From Echinostoma caproni (taxonomy: Eukaryota; Platyhelminthes; Trematoda; Plagiorchiida; Echinostomatidae): a stretch of 64,000 nucleotides of DNA. This document shows positions 41,001-53,000 of this stretch, in pieces; the first letter of the stretch is position 1, and each line of letters begins with the position of its first letter. The stretch covers positions 1-64,000 of the forward strand of contig UZAN01039976.1 of NCBI GenBank assembly GCA_900618425.1, in the 5' to 3' direction. The notes beneath the pieces are model-generated. The model made no database searches, had not been told where the DNA came from, and saw nothing but the letters and a program-made list of their open reading frames with translations. Both the position numbers and the translations under genes were made by a program.

Positions 41001-44000
41001 ACATAGAACAAACCGCCAGCTCTCGCAACGGACGGCCGAACAAATTCCAAAGTGGTTGGTCGCTGATGCGACCGATAATTGATAGTCAGTTGATTACAAG
41101 AAACCCAGGGTCATCTGTTGCAAAACATCATAACAACAAGACACACAGTTGGCTCCAATTCGTCATCAAACCACTTTTACGTAATCGCAATGGGAAACCC
41201 CGTGAAGTGCTGCTCATTCGGTTACATCGCCCAACCATATGTGCACAAACGTTTTTTCATACAATCAATACACGTACCGTGGAGTTAACCTTCTACTTCT
41301 ATGTTTAGTGATCGTTGTATTGTTGCACGCGTTCATTAACCATAATTCAACAGTCCCATATGCTATATACATGCTTGTTTGTTTAAAGTAAGCGAATGAG
41401 AAGATTAAAAGATTAACATCTCGCGACATTTGTCTTCTTTCTATATTGATGAAATGGATAAAGGGGGCCCAATGTTTCACATTGGACGTAGAGTTAGTGT
41501 CATTCTGTATCTGAGTTTGGTCTGATCTTGGTCGCGTTTGTCTCATAAAAAGCCGGTACTTGTTCCCAGTCATGTCGTGACATAGAAAGAACCAGGGTCA
41601 TGGAAAGAGCTATTTCAAGTAGACGTATACTAGCTTCCCATGCTCTTAAACAGTATTCCTCTCGTTCAATATGTTCGGGCTTGGCCTTGCATTTGTTTTC
41701 AATGGAAAAATCTACCTACACTTTTTCTGTCCAGTAAAAATGGGAAAGTAATAATATTCAAATGGAGTTTCAAGGAATGATAGCAGAATGACAAGATTCC
41801 TGAAAAATGATCCGCTTCGTTTGTTCATTTTGCAAGAAGCAACTGACTAGCATCAATTCAAACAGACATTGGTTTCATAGTGCAAGCATAGGTGATAATG
41901 AATCAATTAAACTGGGAGAAGGAGGACTGCGCATACTCAGATTGTTTGCTAGGTCATGCAAATAAACTCACAAGGAACGCAAGAGATTTTATCCGCAGCT
42001 AGCATCATATCCGACGGGCAGGCGCAACGATATCCTCCGGGAAGATTTTCACAAAAGTACATACAACCTCCACGTTTGTATTTGCACTCGTCAATGTCTG
42101 AATTTTAGAGGGGAAGGAAAGAGAAACATAACTCTATTACAAAGTTGGTGCGGTCCAAAGTTTTAATTTTCTGGTTCACAGCTTATCTGAATCAATGCTG
42201 ACACTGATGCTGGAATCCCGCCTTGTCTCCCCCCCATTTTTATTCAGTTGGACGTTTACTTGTATTGGGTTCTGTTGGAGGGGGACTCCCAGAATTTGCA
42301 CTGGTCATGTTGACTAGTCTGTCTACGAAATGTCTACGAAAAAAACAATTCCAGGTGGGAGAACACAACAACATTAACATTGATTTGTTTCTCCCGACAA
42401 AGATAGCAAAAGTGTGTCATTTATCAAATTTAACATGTCAGTTTCTTTTACAACTTTGCACTGTGTATTATCCCAGCAAAGGAGCTACGAATGCATGCAA
42501 GGAGAGAGGTTGCGAGTCTCCCTTGGACGGTTAGCTATCAAATTATTTTATGCACGCGAAATGGTATCATTGGGTGAACATCTACCTAAATTGTTTTTCC
42601 AAACGGGGGATTTCCATCACTCTATACTCATCTCCATCGAGGGTGTTATTTAAAAAAGAAACAGAGTGGACAAGACATACTCTTCCAAAACCTACGTATC
42701 TGTCAGCTAAAATAAAGTTTGGCAACCGGAGATATCTATAATATTACGCAACACCGTTACGTTCTTGAATAGACGAGTATACATTGCGGGAGGGAGTTCG
42801 GTCGAGCCTAGTGCAGAGGCATTCGCGTTCTACACGGGAGCAGAGTGCATAGTGTGTTTAAAATCGTTGTATTGCCTCATGATTACATTCATCCAATCCA
42901 GCTGAACAACTGCACCGGCAACACAGAACTCAGATCTGAAATATGCTCTTTGTTGTGGAGGGCTAAGTAATGCCAACACCATTATTCGATCTGCGCGAAC
43001 GTCATTTGAACACACGTGGAAATTTTGCACACACAGTATCCTTACGAATTCCACATATGCTTACAGAAGGTATAATTTCAATGGCAGTCCTCACAGCGTC
43101 ATTTGCTACCGGCATATGTTACGCGTGCATTCAATCTGAATTAGTCGTCGATCAATCCAACCCGTGAGCGGTCGGTTGCTACAGCTATTGCCATGGAGGC
43201 GTATCTTTGATCAATGGGCTTGGTGGTAAAGTGCGAATAATTTGGGGATTACCTTTCTATTTCCTCATCATCAATCTGCTGAGCGAATAGGGAAAACAGA
43301 GCTGACTGTTCCATGACCCAAGCAAAGCGCATATGTATCTGCTCAATTGGATTACGCATTCAATCTCGTTGTTTCCTAATTGTTTCTGTGTAAGATTACC
43401 TTCATCGTTTGTTCACTTTATGATTGTTTTCTCTATTAATTGAACCCAATGGTGATGAAATACCGGAAAACAATATCAACGCCTAAATGCCAGCAACATT
43501 GGAACTACATAGTAAAACGATCGATTGGTTATGTGTGAGCCTAATTTGTTTTGAAAGTTGTTTGTTCCACGTATGGTATAAGCACTTCAGTAATGAAAAT
43601 AACCAGTCATTGCCACCGTTTTTTATATCAGAAGTGAACAAAGTGTGATGTCTGTTCTTTCATCGGATTTCTCAAAATGGAAATTTTTTGAACACCTGAA
43701 CCGTAAATCATTGCACCATCTTTCCATATACAAAGTAAACTCACATTTTTCTTCCTCGATTTCAGTTTGATGAAAAGGAGGTTCGGTTACCGCATATTCC
43801 ATTTTTGTAAGTAAATTTCTCAATGACTGGATAGAATCATATGCTGAAATATGTCCCCAATCCAAGTTGAAACGAAACTCGATGCGCTTATGAGCATCCA
43901 ACTTATCAGAGCCTAGTGAGCGTTTGTAGACATGATGTAACCCTGGCCATGGTCATTGTTCATTTCGTATGGTCATTATTGAATCATTTCGGTTATCTGT

Positions 44001-47000
44001 TCTAGGCATAGCCAATGAGAATCTCAGTACCCTTGGCATGGACCAAGATTATTGTTTCGCCGGTGCGTTATTCATGTAATTAACTCCTCCCTGTTCTGTC
44101 CTTCTGTCACATGATCTAAAGGCAATACATAGCTTCGATCTTGATTGCTGGGTTATTTGGACCTCTAATCACGGTTTCATCACTTTCCACCACATCAACT
44201 CTTCTTGGATTCCCACAGATTGAATGTACATAACTCACTCACACCAGTTCCGTTTTCCTACCCCTCAAGCTGCCGAGTACAGCACAAAGTGCGCATTAAA
44301 ACATGTAATGCTCCATCTTACTAACTCTCGGATGAATAAAATAGTCTTATTACTCTGCACTGTTGCTTGTCAATATTTGGTTGTCATTCATAATGTTTAT
44401 GATAAATCAAGCAAAATAATCCAGTAGAACATTAGGTAGCACAGATTGAAGTGGGCAAACAGTGTCTCATACTCTTCTTCTTTGATAACATAATCAATCT
44501 AATTATGCTCAAAGTGATTCCTTTACTCTTTGTATATACGTCACTTCGTCATCACACACACCGGAAGATTGATCCCTCACACACTGCTTCAAGATCTCCT
44601 TTTGCTCAATAGTACCCGCCAAATGTTGAAAATTAGCCAGAATAAACTTAAACCCGAATCGTTTCATGCAAATTAGAGAGCATTAGTCATTCTGTGAAAT
44701 TCAAAATATAACAACTACCCATGTTTATTGTCCATTGCCATTTAGCACCATCTGATCATATCACTTATGGGCAAACATTTCTTCGCATTTGGAAGCCTAA
44801 CCGGCTTTAGTGCACAGTATGAATGGACATCCGTTTTCACGAAGTCCATGATTCAAGTAGGTTGGAATGTCGTACCTCACACCTGTTTCACCGATCCATG
44901 GATCCAATTAAATGTATCGAAAGTAGTCGAAACAGCTTTACACTGCTTCCAAGCTCTTCAGTTTACGCTTTACTTGTTCTGCTCACGACGCCACACGCTA
45001 TGCAATCAATCAAATCCCCCAATGTGTTCCCGTCGATAGCGTTCGGAGTTTGTATTTTGGTTAAAAATCTCACCGAGCTAAACGAAGATGCTTTTTGTTT
45101 TCTGTGATTCATTGGGATGAGTTACAACAATGAATCATGCAATCCGCTGGACAAACAATACCGTCCGACTAAGTTACACCGGTTTTTGTGTGGAGATGCT
45201 ATAAGAGCACAGTGAAGTTAGTTGAAGAGGAACTATCGGGGGGCATGTAAATGCATAGTATTGAGAGCAAATACGCGATTCAGTGTTGTTTGATCTGCAA
45301 GTGTGATTAAAGATTTGAATCTGGACCTCAGTCAAATCTGATACGGTGAAGAGCATGATCTTTTGAAAATATTTCGAAGCAAATACTGTTCAAACAAATG
45401 AATCGAACTCACCAAGACATCGGCGACGATCTGGAGCTAGGAAATAGCCAGCTGGACACCGGCAGTATTTGGATTTTGGATTGTTCGCACAGTCTTTCTG
45501 GCAATCCCCAGTCCCGGAAGCACAATCATCGATTTCTAGGGATTAGTTTGGGTGAATGATATTGGTATATTTACGATACACATATTACCTAACGAACATA
45601 GACATGGCTGCAGTTTGTGCTTCTAAGTGTATCGTCTTATCAGCGTTCAAGAAATAGATAGGTGGATTTGACAATAATACCTTCATTAGGAAGTAAATAT
45701 CTGTCAGACAGAGAAGTTTTGAGGTAAAATACACCGAGAGTCAAAGCAAAAATAAGTAGTTGCAGTGACTTAAAACACTAATGGAAAGCAATGGTCTTCT
45801 CCTAACTACTTCATAGGAAAGAAGACCGGTTGAAGAAGTGTACATGTGTGATTTCCGAAATATGTATTGGCCAAAATAAACTATTTACTTTTACCAGTCA
45901 AAACCAGGCACCCGAACGAACTTCTTGTGTTTTCTTACGTCATGAGCTCGAAAATGGCTGGTAAAGTTTGCTGTTTTGTGTTAATTTATTATATACTAAC
46001 GACAATTTTTATATTGTGTAGTATGACAAAATGCTTGTGGACAGATATAACACCTATGAAATATTGGGAATATTATAAGGAATTGATTACGTAATCGGAT
46101 TATGTAATCAGTTTAGTCAAATAACAACAACTCTGCGGCCCCCTCCTTCAACTCCAGTCTTTCCGAGACTCCTCACATTTAGTACGTAGAGACATGAATT
46201 CTATGTTTATTACTGGGTCATTGAAAGTAATGCGTTCACAACCGGTGGATGGATGCTTAAATAATTCTCCTTCTTGCTTGTGTTTTTTAGTGTGTTCGTT
46301 TCAGTTTAATTTTGAACACAAGAGGAGTTCCTTCCAAATACAGTTATTATTAGCAGAGACAGTATAAAGTTTGCTTTCAAAAAAACTAGGACTTTCATTG
46401 GGTCTGTACATATGTATTCCTTTGATATTTTGAGATTCGGCAGGTTATAAATAGACTACTATATAAATAAAACATACCGCCCACGTAGTGGCTGACATTG
46501 CGGTTTGAAGGTCTTTATATTTATGAGTAAACAGACCGAAATTGACCGAATGGTTGCACGTTGTTCTGGAAAAGCCGTGGTCCATCATTTTGTTCAAAGT
46601 TCTTTGAATGGTGCATTTTTATTCCTCGTTAAAATCTATAACCAGCATTGATGCTTCCGAGACAAACAACGTCCGACGACATAAACGGTTTTCTGTGAAC
46701 GCATTTAAAACCGTCATACGCGTTCACAAGTGTATAACTTATTCGTATCATTCAGTTCATTGAATTTTTACCAACACTTTCGTCATTCAGCCATTGCGAT
46801 CAGGTGAATTGAATAATACCCACGATTTTCAATGAGATAGTGAGGATATGCTGGATTGTTTGCTTAAACTAGGAATAATGAAGTCACGTGTTTTATGAGG
46901 TACTCTAAGAACAGTTGTTCAAGCGGTAGATACAACTGGAATTTGTGTAAAAGTGGCTTTTTTCTCTCGTTGGAGTTCAGTGCATAATATTTCGTTTGGA

Positions 47001-50000
47001 TTATTATCCAGTTGCTTTGAATCACAGTGTGAAAAACTTCTATTTGAGATTTCCACCAAACGATCCATGTGCCTCGTTCCCCTGGTGCCCAAGCAACCTT
47101 ACAGTTCACAGGAACGAATTTTCATTGGGACCGAGCGAACACAGAGCAGGCTCTTTGAGGTAGCCAATCCTTCATGCATAACCGATGACCTTTTTTAAAC
47201 AAAATGACTTATCTGACGGGGTGAGTGAGTCGAACTCGCACTTGGCTCAGGTCAAAGTGACTTTTGATGTCAGTTCGTGAAGTCCCGAAGTAGCGCTCAA
47301 AGCAATATGCTAATGCTGGTGGCTTATTTCCCACCTTTCCTTATGTTTCTTCAATATGAATTGGCTAATCTGCCTCAAAGTGCCCATGCGCGACTCTAGG
47401 TTTCCAATAACAAGTCATGACTATGGTGCGTCAAAAGCTGATAATGGTTTGTTGCTTACGGTTTCTGCCAAAAAATCCACAGTTTTCGACAAATAAGATT
47501 TATAAATAATGCGGATGAAGTATAGTCACTGATATTTCCTTTTGTTAGGATTTTGATCTCACATTAGTAGAACAAGGTTGAATACCTGATACTCTCCAGG
47601 TAGCTTGGAATATGATCAAAACAAAGTGTGGTAATGTGCAAACCTAATCAGAAAAATATTAAGTAAAACAGAACAGGCAATCAGTTGAACTAGCTGGGCC
47701 TGCGCACTTATCTGCTCTGATTCGTACTATATGAAGGTTTGTGTATTCAATTGAGATCGAATTGTATAAATACAGGTACATTGAAGTGAAAGCAATGGCC
47801 TTGTGGATCAAAGAGTACCTGTCCAACCTGGTTCCCTTGTGAGTAACATTCACCGGGTTGTTAGCCCCCAGTAGTAAGTCGTGTCTTATTGTGCGCAGAC
47901 TGAATAGATCAGATTGATCAACTGCATGGCGGTCAAGCTAGTTTTGTGTCTGCGTTCTATCTGGCCTACCTCGTGCTAGACTCCCCGGGTTGAATCAACG
48001 GATTCGCATTGCTGTTCACAAAGAAAATGATGGAGAACACAACTGGGGCTCTTCTCATTTTTTCACTTCACGTTTCCCTTGAAACTTATTTGATGGAACA
48101 CCTTAAAATGAAATCGCTTTGTTATGGACCAATAAAATATGCCTAACCATAATTGCTGGAAGGAGTTTTCAGTCACGTGTGAAAAAGGATTCACACACAT
48201 ACACGTGTCTTTGTGTGCACATCCTTTGGTCCGACATTTGAGTGATCTCGTCTTTACTCAATCAACTGTATCGATCCGGTTGAGTTCATATGGAATCGCA
48301 AATGGTACTTTTAGTGTTCCGTATGACTACGATGGAACGTGTCGCTGGGTTCGGTTTCAGTAGAATCGACACTGAAGCCAAGAAACCAACGGAACATTTG
48401 AGAACGCGATAAGTCTAGTATGCGATTCCCGGGACTGGCTGATTTACATTAGCTGCGAATAATATTTCGCAAGATTATGTGATGGGATTTGAAACAGGTT
48501 GTGATTTAACCAAACCCAAACTGGAGCACCTTTTAAGACTTTCATAAATCTGACGAGTATGCAGAGTGCTGATCATGATGTGACGTGATTATGATGTAAG
48601 TGTTAAATTGATAAGATATAAAGTCATAGTGATGTGTTCTTGTTTTCTAACATATTGCCTGATGATAGCGTTCAATTGCCTGGAAGAAGCAGTGCGACTG
48701 GAACAATCTGTGGTTGATTTGCATGATACCAAAAAAACGAGGACAGAAGAGACAAATATTTTGGCTGCGCAAAATCTAGTTCCCCGCCGAATGCCCCAAA
48801 ATGTTCCTCTAACAGCTTCGTTCCTTTCCACCACCCGTCCAACCTGAAGTCAGGTGTGAGCAGACCAGCTCACTTATGGGCGGACTGCCAAGATTACAAC
48901 CAATTAGTTGAAATCTGGAGAAGAGTGAGCTGTACAGATTTTCGCTGTTTATCATGATTTCGAACGGTGTAAGGTCTCTTCCAGCTTCCAATTTTTTTTC
49001 TTCACAGTTATTTAGCTGCAAATTCCATTCAGAGGTGTCCGGTAACTTTCATCCATATTTTAAATCACTCGCTCAAGACTTCCCAAGTGGGTTGTAGTGT
49101 CCATGACAAGGCCAGAAAAATATGCAAAAATATCTCAGAAACGTAACCGTGCTCTCATACCCGCTGGCCATGGACCTGGTAGCTCAAAGATAGGAGCTTT
49201 AAGTCATAATCAAAAGGTCCGCGTTTGATTTAGGCTATGGAACTAAAACGATATTACACACTTCAGACGCCTTCCACCAGGGGCGAAATACCTATCATTT
49301 GGTGACTCACAAAACAAAACCCCTGGCAAGGAAGGGTAAACGACAACTTCGAAATTTCTTCATCCAGTTCTTCTCCAATCTGTGTTCAATTCTCGTTATA
49401 ACTGATAGCAATAATACCAGATACGCATAATCCGGATTCCGCATAGATGAACCGTGTTATCGATAATCTACCATTTGAATGTGACTAGCAACTTGGGGGT
49501 CTGTGACTACCCCAAATGGATCTCATCTCCTGCAGGAAGTAGATAGTCCGCAAAGAGAAATCGCATAAATTTTTGAATGCGTTCCTTTGAAATAAATTCT
49601 GTTCGATGAGTGAGTGATGGTATGTGTGTGCATTTGTGTTGGAGTGAGTGAGTGAGTGCGATCTGCTGTGTGATCCGTTCTTTTTTGTTTGCGCGCCACG
49701 GTGGGCGGGAATTCTACGGAATGACCCTTAGATAAATTATGCACACACATTAATTGTCCTCTCGCTATTTGTCTAAATAAGTTTATTTGTGTGCTTGTGC
49801 ATAGCTTTCACTCTATCTAGGTCATACGCACAAATAATCGGCTTCAGTGTCTCATTGAAATTCAGTTAAGTCTGTTTAAAAATGAGCTATCTGTATGAGT
49901 ACAACAATGTTCTGATAGAAGGACCGGAAGTGAGCTCATCCAGTTGTGTGCGTAGTTTGACAGGGACCAATTTCTCTATTGACCTTGAAGTCTCCTTGCT

Positions 50001-53000
50001 CTCTTCGCGTTGTGAGTGGACGAGTAGACGCGTTGTCTACAGAAGCCGGTTATTTCTTAAAACGCAAGAATACACAAATGTATCTCTCTGGGAGCAGGAG
50101 AAAGAGACAGAGAGACAGACAGTACCTGGTCGTCCTGAATTCGAACCACACAATCGTCGCTCATGTTTTTCATTTCTGTATTTTCTAAAATATCCTTTGT
50201 ATGGTCGAAACCCCCTCGTGAAAATTGGTTATACGTTTGTGTACTAATTAAACAAAAGAGATGTAAAACATGGTATGTTTTTATCAAAACAAGTTAACCA
50301 TAAAAAATCGATATCGTCAAAGAATGAGGATAAGAAAGAAATATAGTGAGGACATGTTCACGGATTAATATTATACACCTCGGAGAACTTANTGACTCCG
50401 GTAAACCCAGCCGGACAATTGCAACGAACTACGCCGTTTTGTTGATAGCATAGACCGCCATTTTTGCATGGCATTGTGGCTTGAACGTAAGCACTACAGT
50501 TGGATTCTGAATTGTGAATTCGAAAAGACGAAGGCATTATTGATGCATTATTGAATAAACTGGAAATAGTCATTTTCAGGGATAAATCATTATCTAACAA
50601 GATATGCCGAAACAACAAGCTTGCACAAGGGTTACAGAACTGAGCAGTTTTGTGGAATACAGCCGAGGAAGAGATGAATAAAACACCTGATGGAATCGGG
50701 GTAAGTTTTGTAAAATTCATTGTCTTGTTCAACCAATCTTCCTTGGCTTCTAGTATCCTCTCCTAAACTAGGAAGCCTGGACTTATAACTGCAAACCTCT
50801 GGCGACGGATGTGAAATGATTTCAATTACTCGAACTGATTTAGTTATATAGTATGCCAAGTTCTGTTTCTGAACAATCATATGAAAATATTTGGGCAAAT
50901 CGATGAAATGTGAATTGAATTTCAGGTGCGTAAATAATTTGATTACACTGTAAAACCCAATCTACATCGGCTTAGATAAATTGCATCTTTTGAGCAAAAA
51001 TACCCATCTAATGTGGCTGGAAATCATCTCCATATGCGTTGGGCACATACTTATATCGTCATCAAAGTCTATACTGAGTTATTTCAGATCAGCCGACTTG
51101 TAAACATCGTTAGTTGGAGACATGGGACCTCAAGGTCTGTGCAGGATTTCATTCCGAGCCGAATTGCTCATTGATTTAGGGCACATCATGACCGTACCTC
51201 AGTTAGTTCATTTTAACCTTTCAAGCGCGCAAAATTATTTTATAAACCTCAATGCCGTAGTTCAAGATGAGTAGGTAAGTATCGGAACTTTAGGGCAAAC
51301 GGAGCGCGAATAAGTTTGCCTCCAAATTCAAACTATGTAATCCATTTCATAAAACCAAGGTGAGCAGTTTGCACTTTCCGGTTGACATTTCTGATCATTA
51401 CTTCCAGTGCCACATTTCTCTGAGCCTTAACTTGGCTCATTTTTTCACCGCTGTTAACGATTGATCTGGCCGACCGCATCGTTCAGTTGATTTCCCTCCC
51501 CTTCCAATTTTTCTTTCACATTCTTCACCGGAAATGTTTTAGGGTTAATGAGGAGAAAGGGACTTGATATCTATTGTTTTAAAAACCCAGTGAATTTGAG
51601 GAGTACCGTTCTGAATTGTGGATCAGTGTATATGCTTTCCTTACGTGTCAGGGTATGAGTATGTTCCTCACTGTCGACCGTCACCCAGCGTGACAGGAGA
51701 AATCTATCATTTCCTTGCACTCTACTCTCTTTACGCTGGCTATCATTCTCCCTCCTCCTCCGCCCTGGAGCGAAATATTGTGATTTATAAATAGAGGCAT
51801 TTGGATGTTTAATGCTCGTTTAATTAAGTCCTTATCAATCCAGGAAACTGCGCGGCAAATTTGTGCCACAAGCCTGGATCGTCCCCGTTGGCCACATCGA
51901 TTAGAATGCAGTCTGCCGTTTGAATTCTTTTGTATTTGTTTTGCGAAAATATTCTAGAGTGATTCCCCAGCTGATCAATACCATTACTCTGTGACGTGGC
52001 AGGTCTACGAAACAGTTGACGTTGACGTTTGGTCCAATCAACTTATTTTGTACACCGTTCATATAATCTAGTCATCCCGATAACAAACTAATTGACTGGA
52101 TTTGGAGGAACCAAGTTTGGATTGAACAAAATGTTACACATCTGTATGCATAAATGTACACATTTTTTGTCATTCTCTGACCCATGGACCAATTTGCACA
52201 GCATCTGTCCATAAGCTGCGGCAAACTTCATTACCGTGCTTCAATGCGTTTCATGATGTTAGACTTCTGATGGAGCGGCCGAACACTAATGTGGTAGATT
52301 ATGCGCACGCTTTTCAGAGCGCGATGTGGCTTGTTCNGGTATTTCGGGTCAGCCGGAGAATCAGTGGATGCAGAATCAAGAAAACAAGCTGACTGATTGA
52401 TTGGCCACTCGGGGTCAAAAATCGATATACGTAAATTGAATTGACTTCTCATTTGTCTGCATAACAACTAGACAAGATGTTCGACCATGTGTAGCCGAAT
52501 GTACACGTTTATGGTACCCAGATTTTTGTAAAACGGATCTGAATACAAACAGACAGGGACGTACGCACTTGCAAATATGTGTGATCCGTGGAGTTTATTA
52601 AAAGATGCAGTTGACCTTGGGGGTTGTGCAAATAATACAATGCATTCAAGCGCATGCGGGCTCACGCGCGTGAGAGAAAGAACACTTGACCATAGAAAAC
52701 TCGCTCCCGACATTGGGAATTCAATCTTTTTCTACTGTCACACATTTACACACAAAGAATCCTATGTGAGAATTTGATCTCCCAATTTGTATCAGCACTT
52801 CTACTTCACCATTTTGAGTAAAATTACACACAAACAAATAAAAATCCCAAATGACCTGATTTGAAAGTATTCACGATGAACGCGGATGTTTGTGTGCATG
52901 CGTGAGTGTATATGCGTGTACCAAACTGTATATTATCTTTTTTCATTTCAACGAGCTGACCACATAGGTGAAACAACCCCCCCACACACACATACGCAGG

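Larger units (their letters stand above)
45536..50392 (-). other. Intron 2 with diverged SINEs
   Basis: This 4.9-kb intron, the longest complete one, contains a diverged SINE at 47923-48016, a tRNA-like remnant at about 49163-49245 and (GAGT)n at 49642-49659. Its plus-strand open frames (for example 45867-46094 and 48139-48363) have no recognisable domain. Confidence 0.6.
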
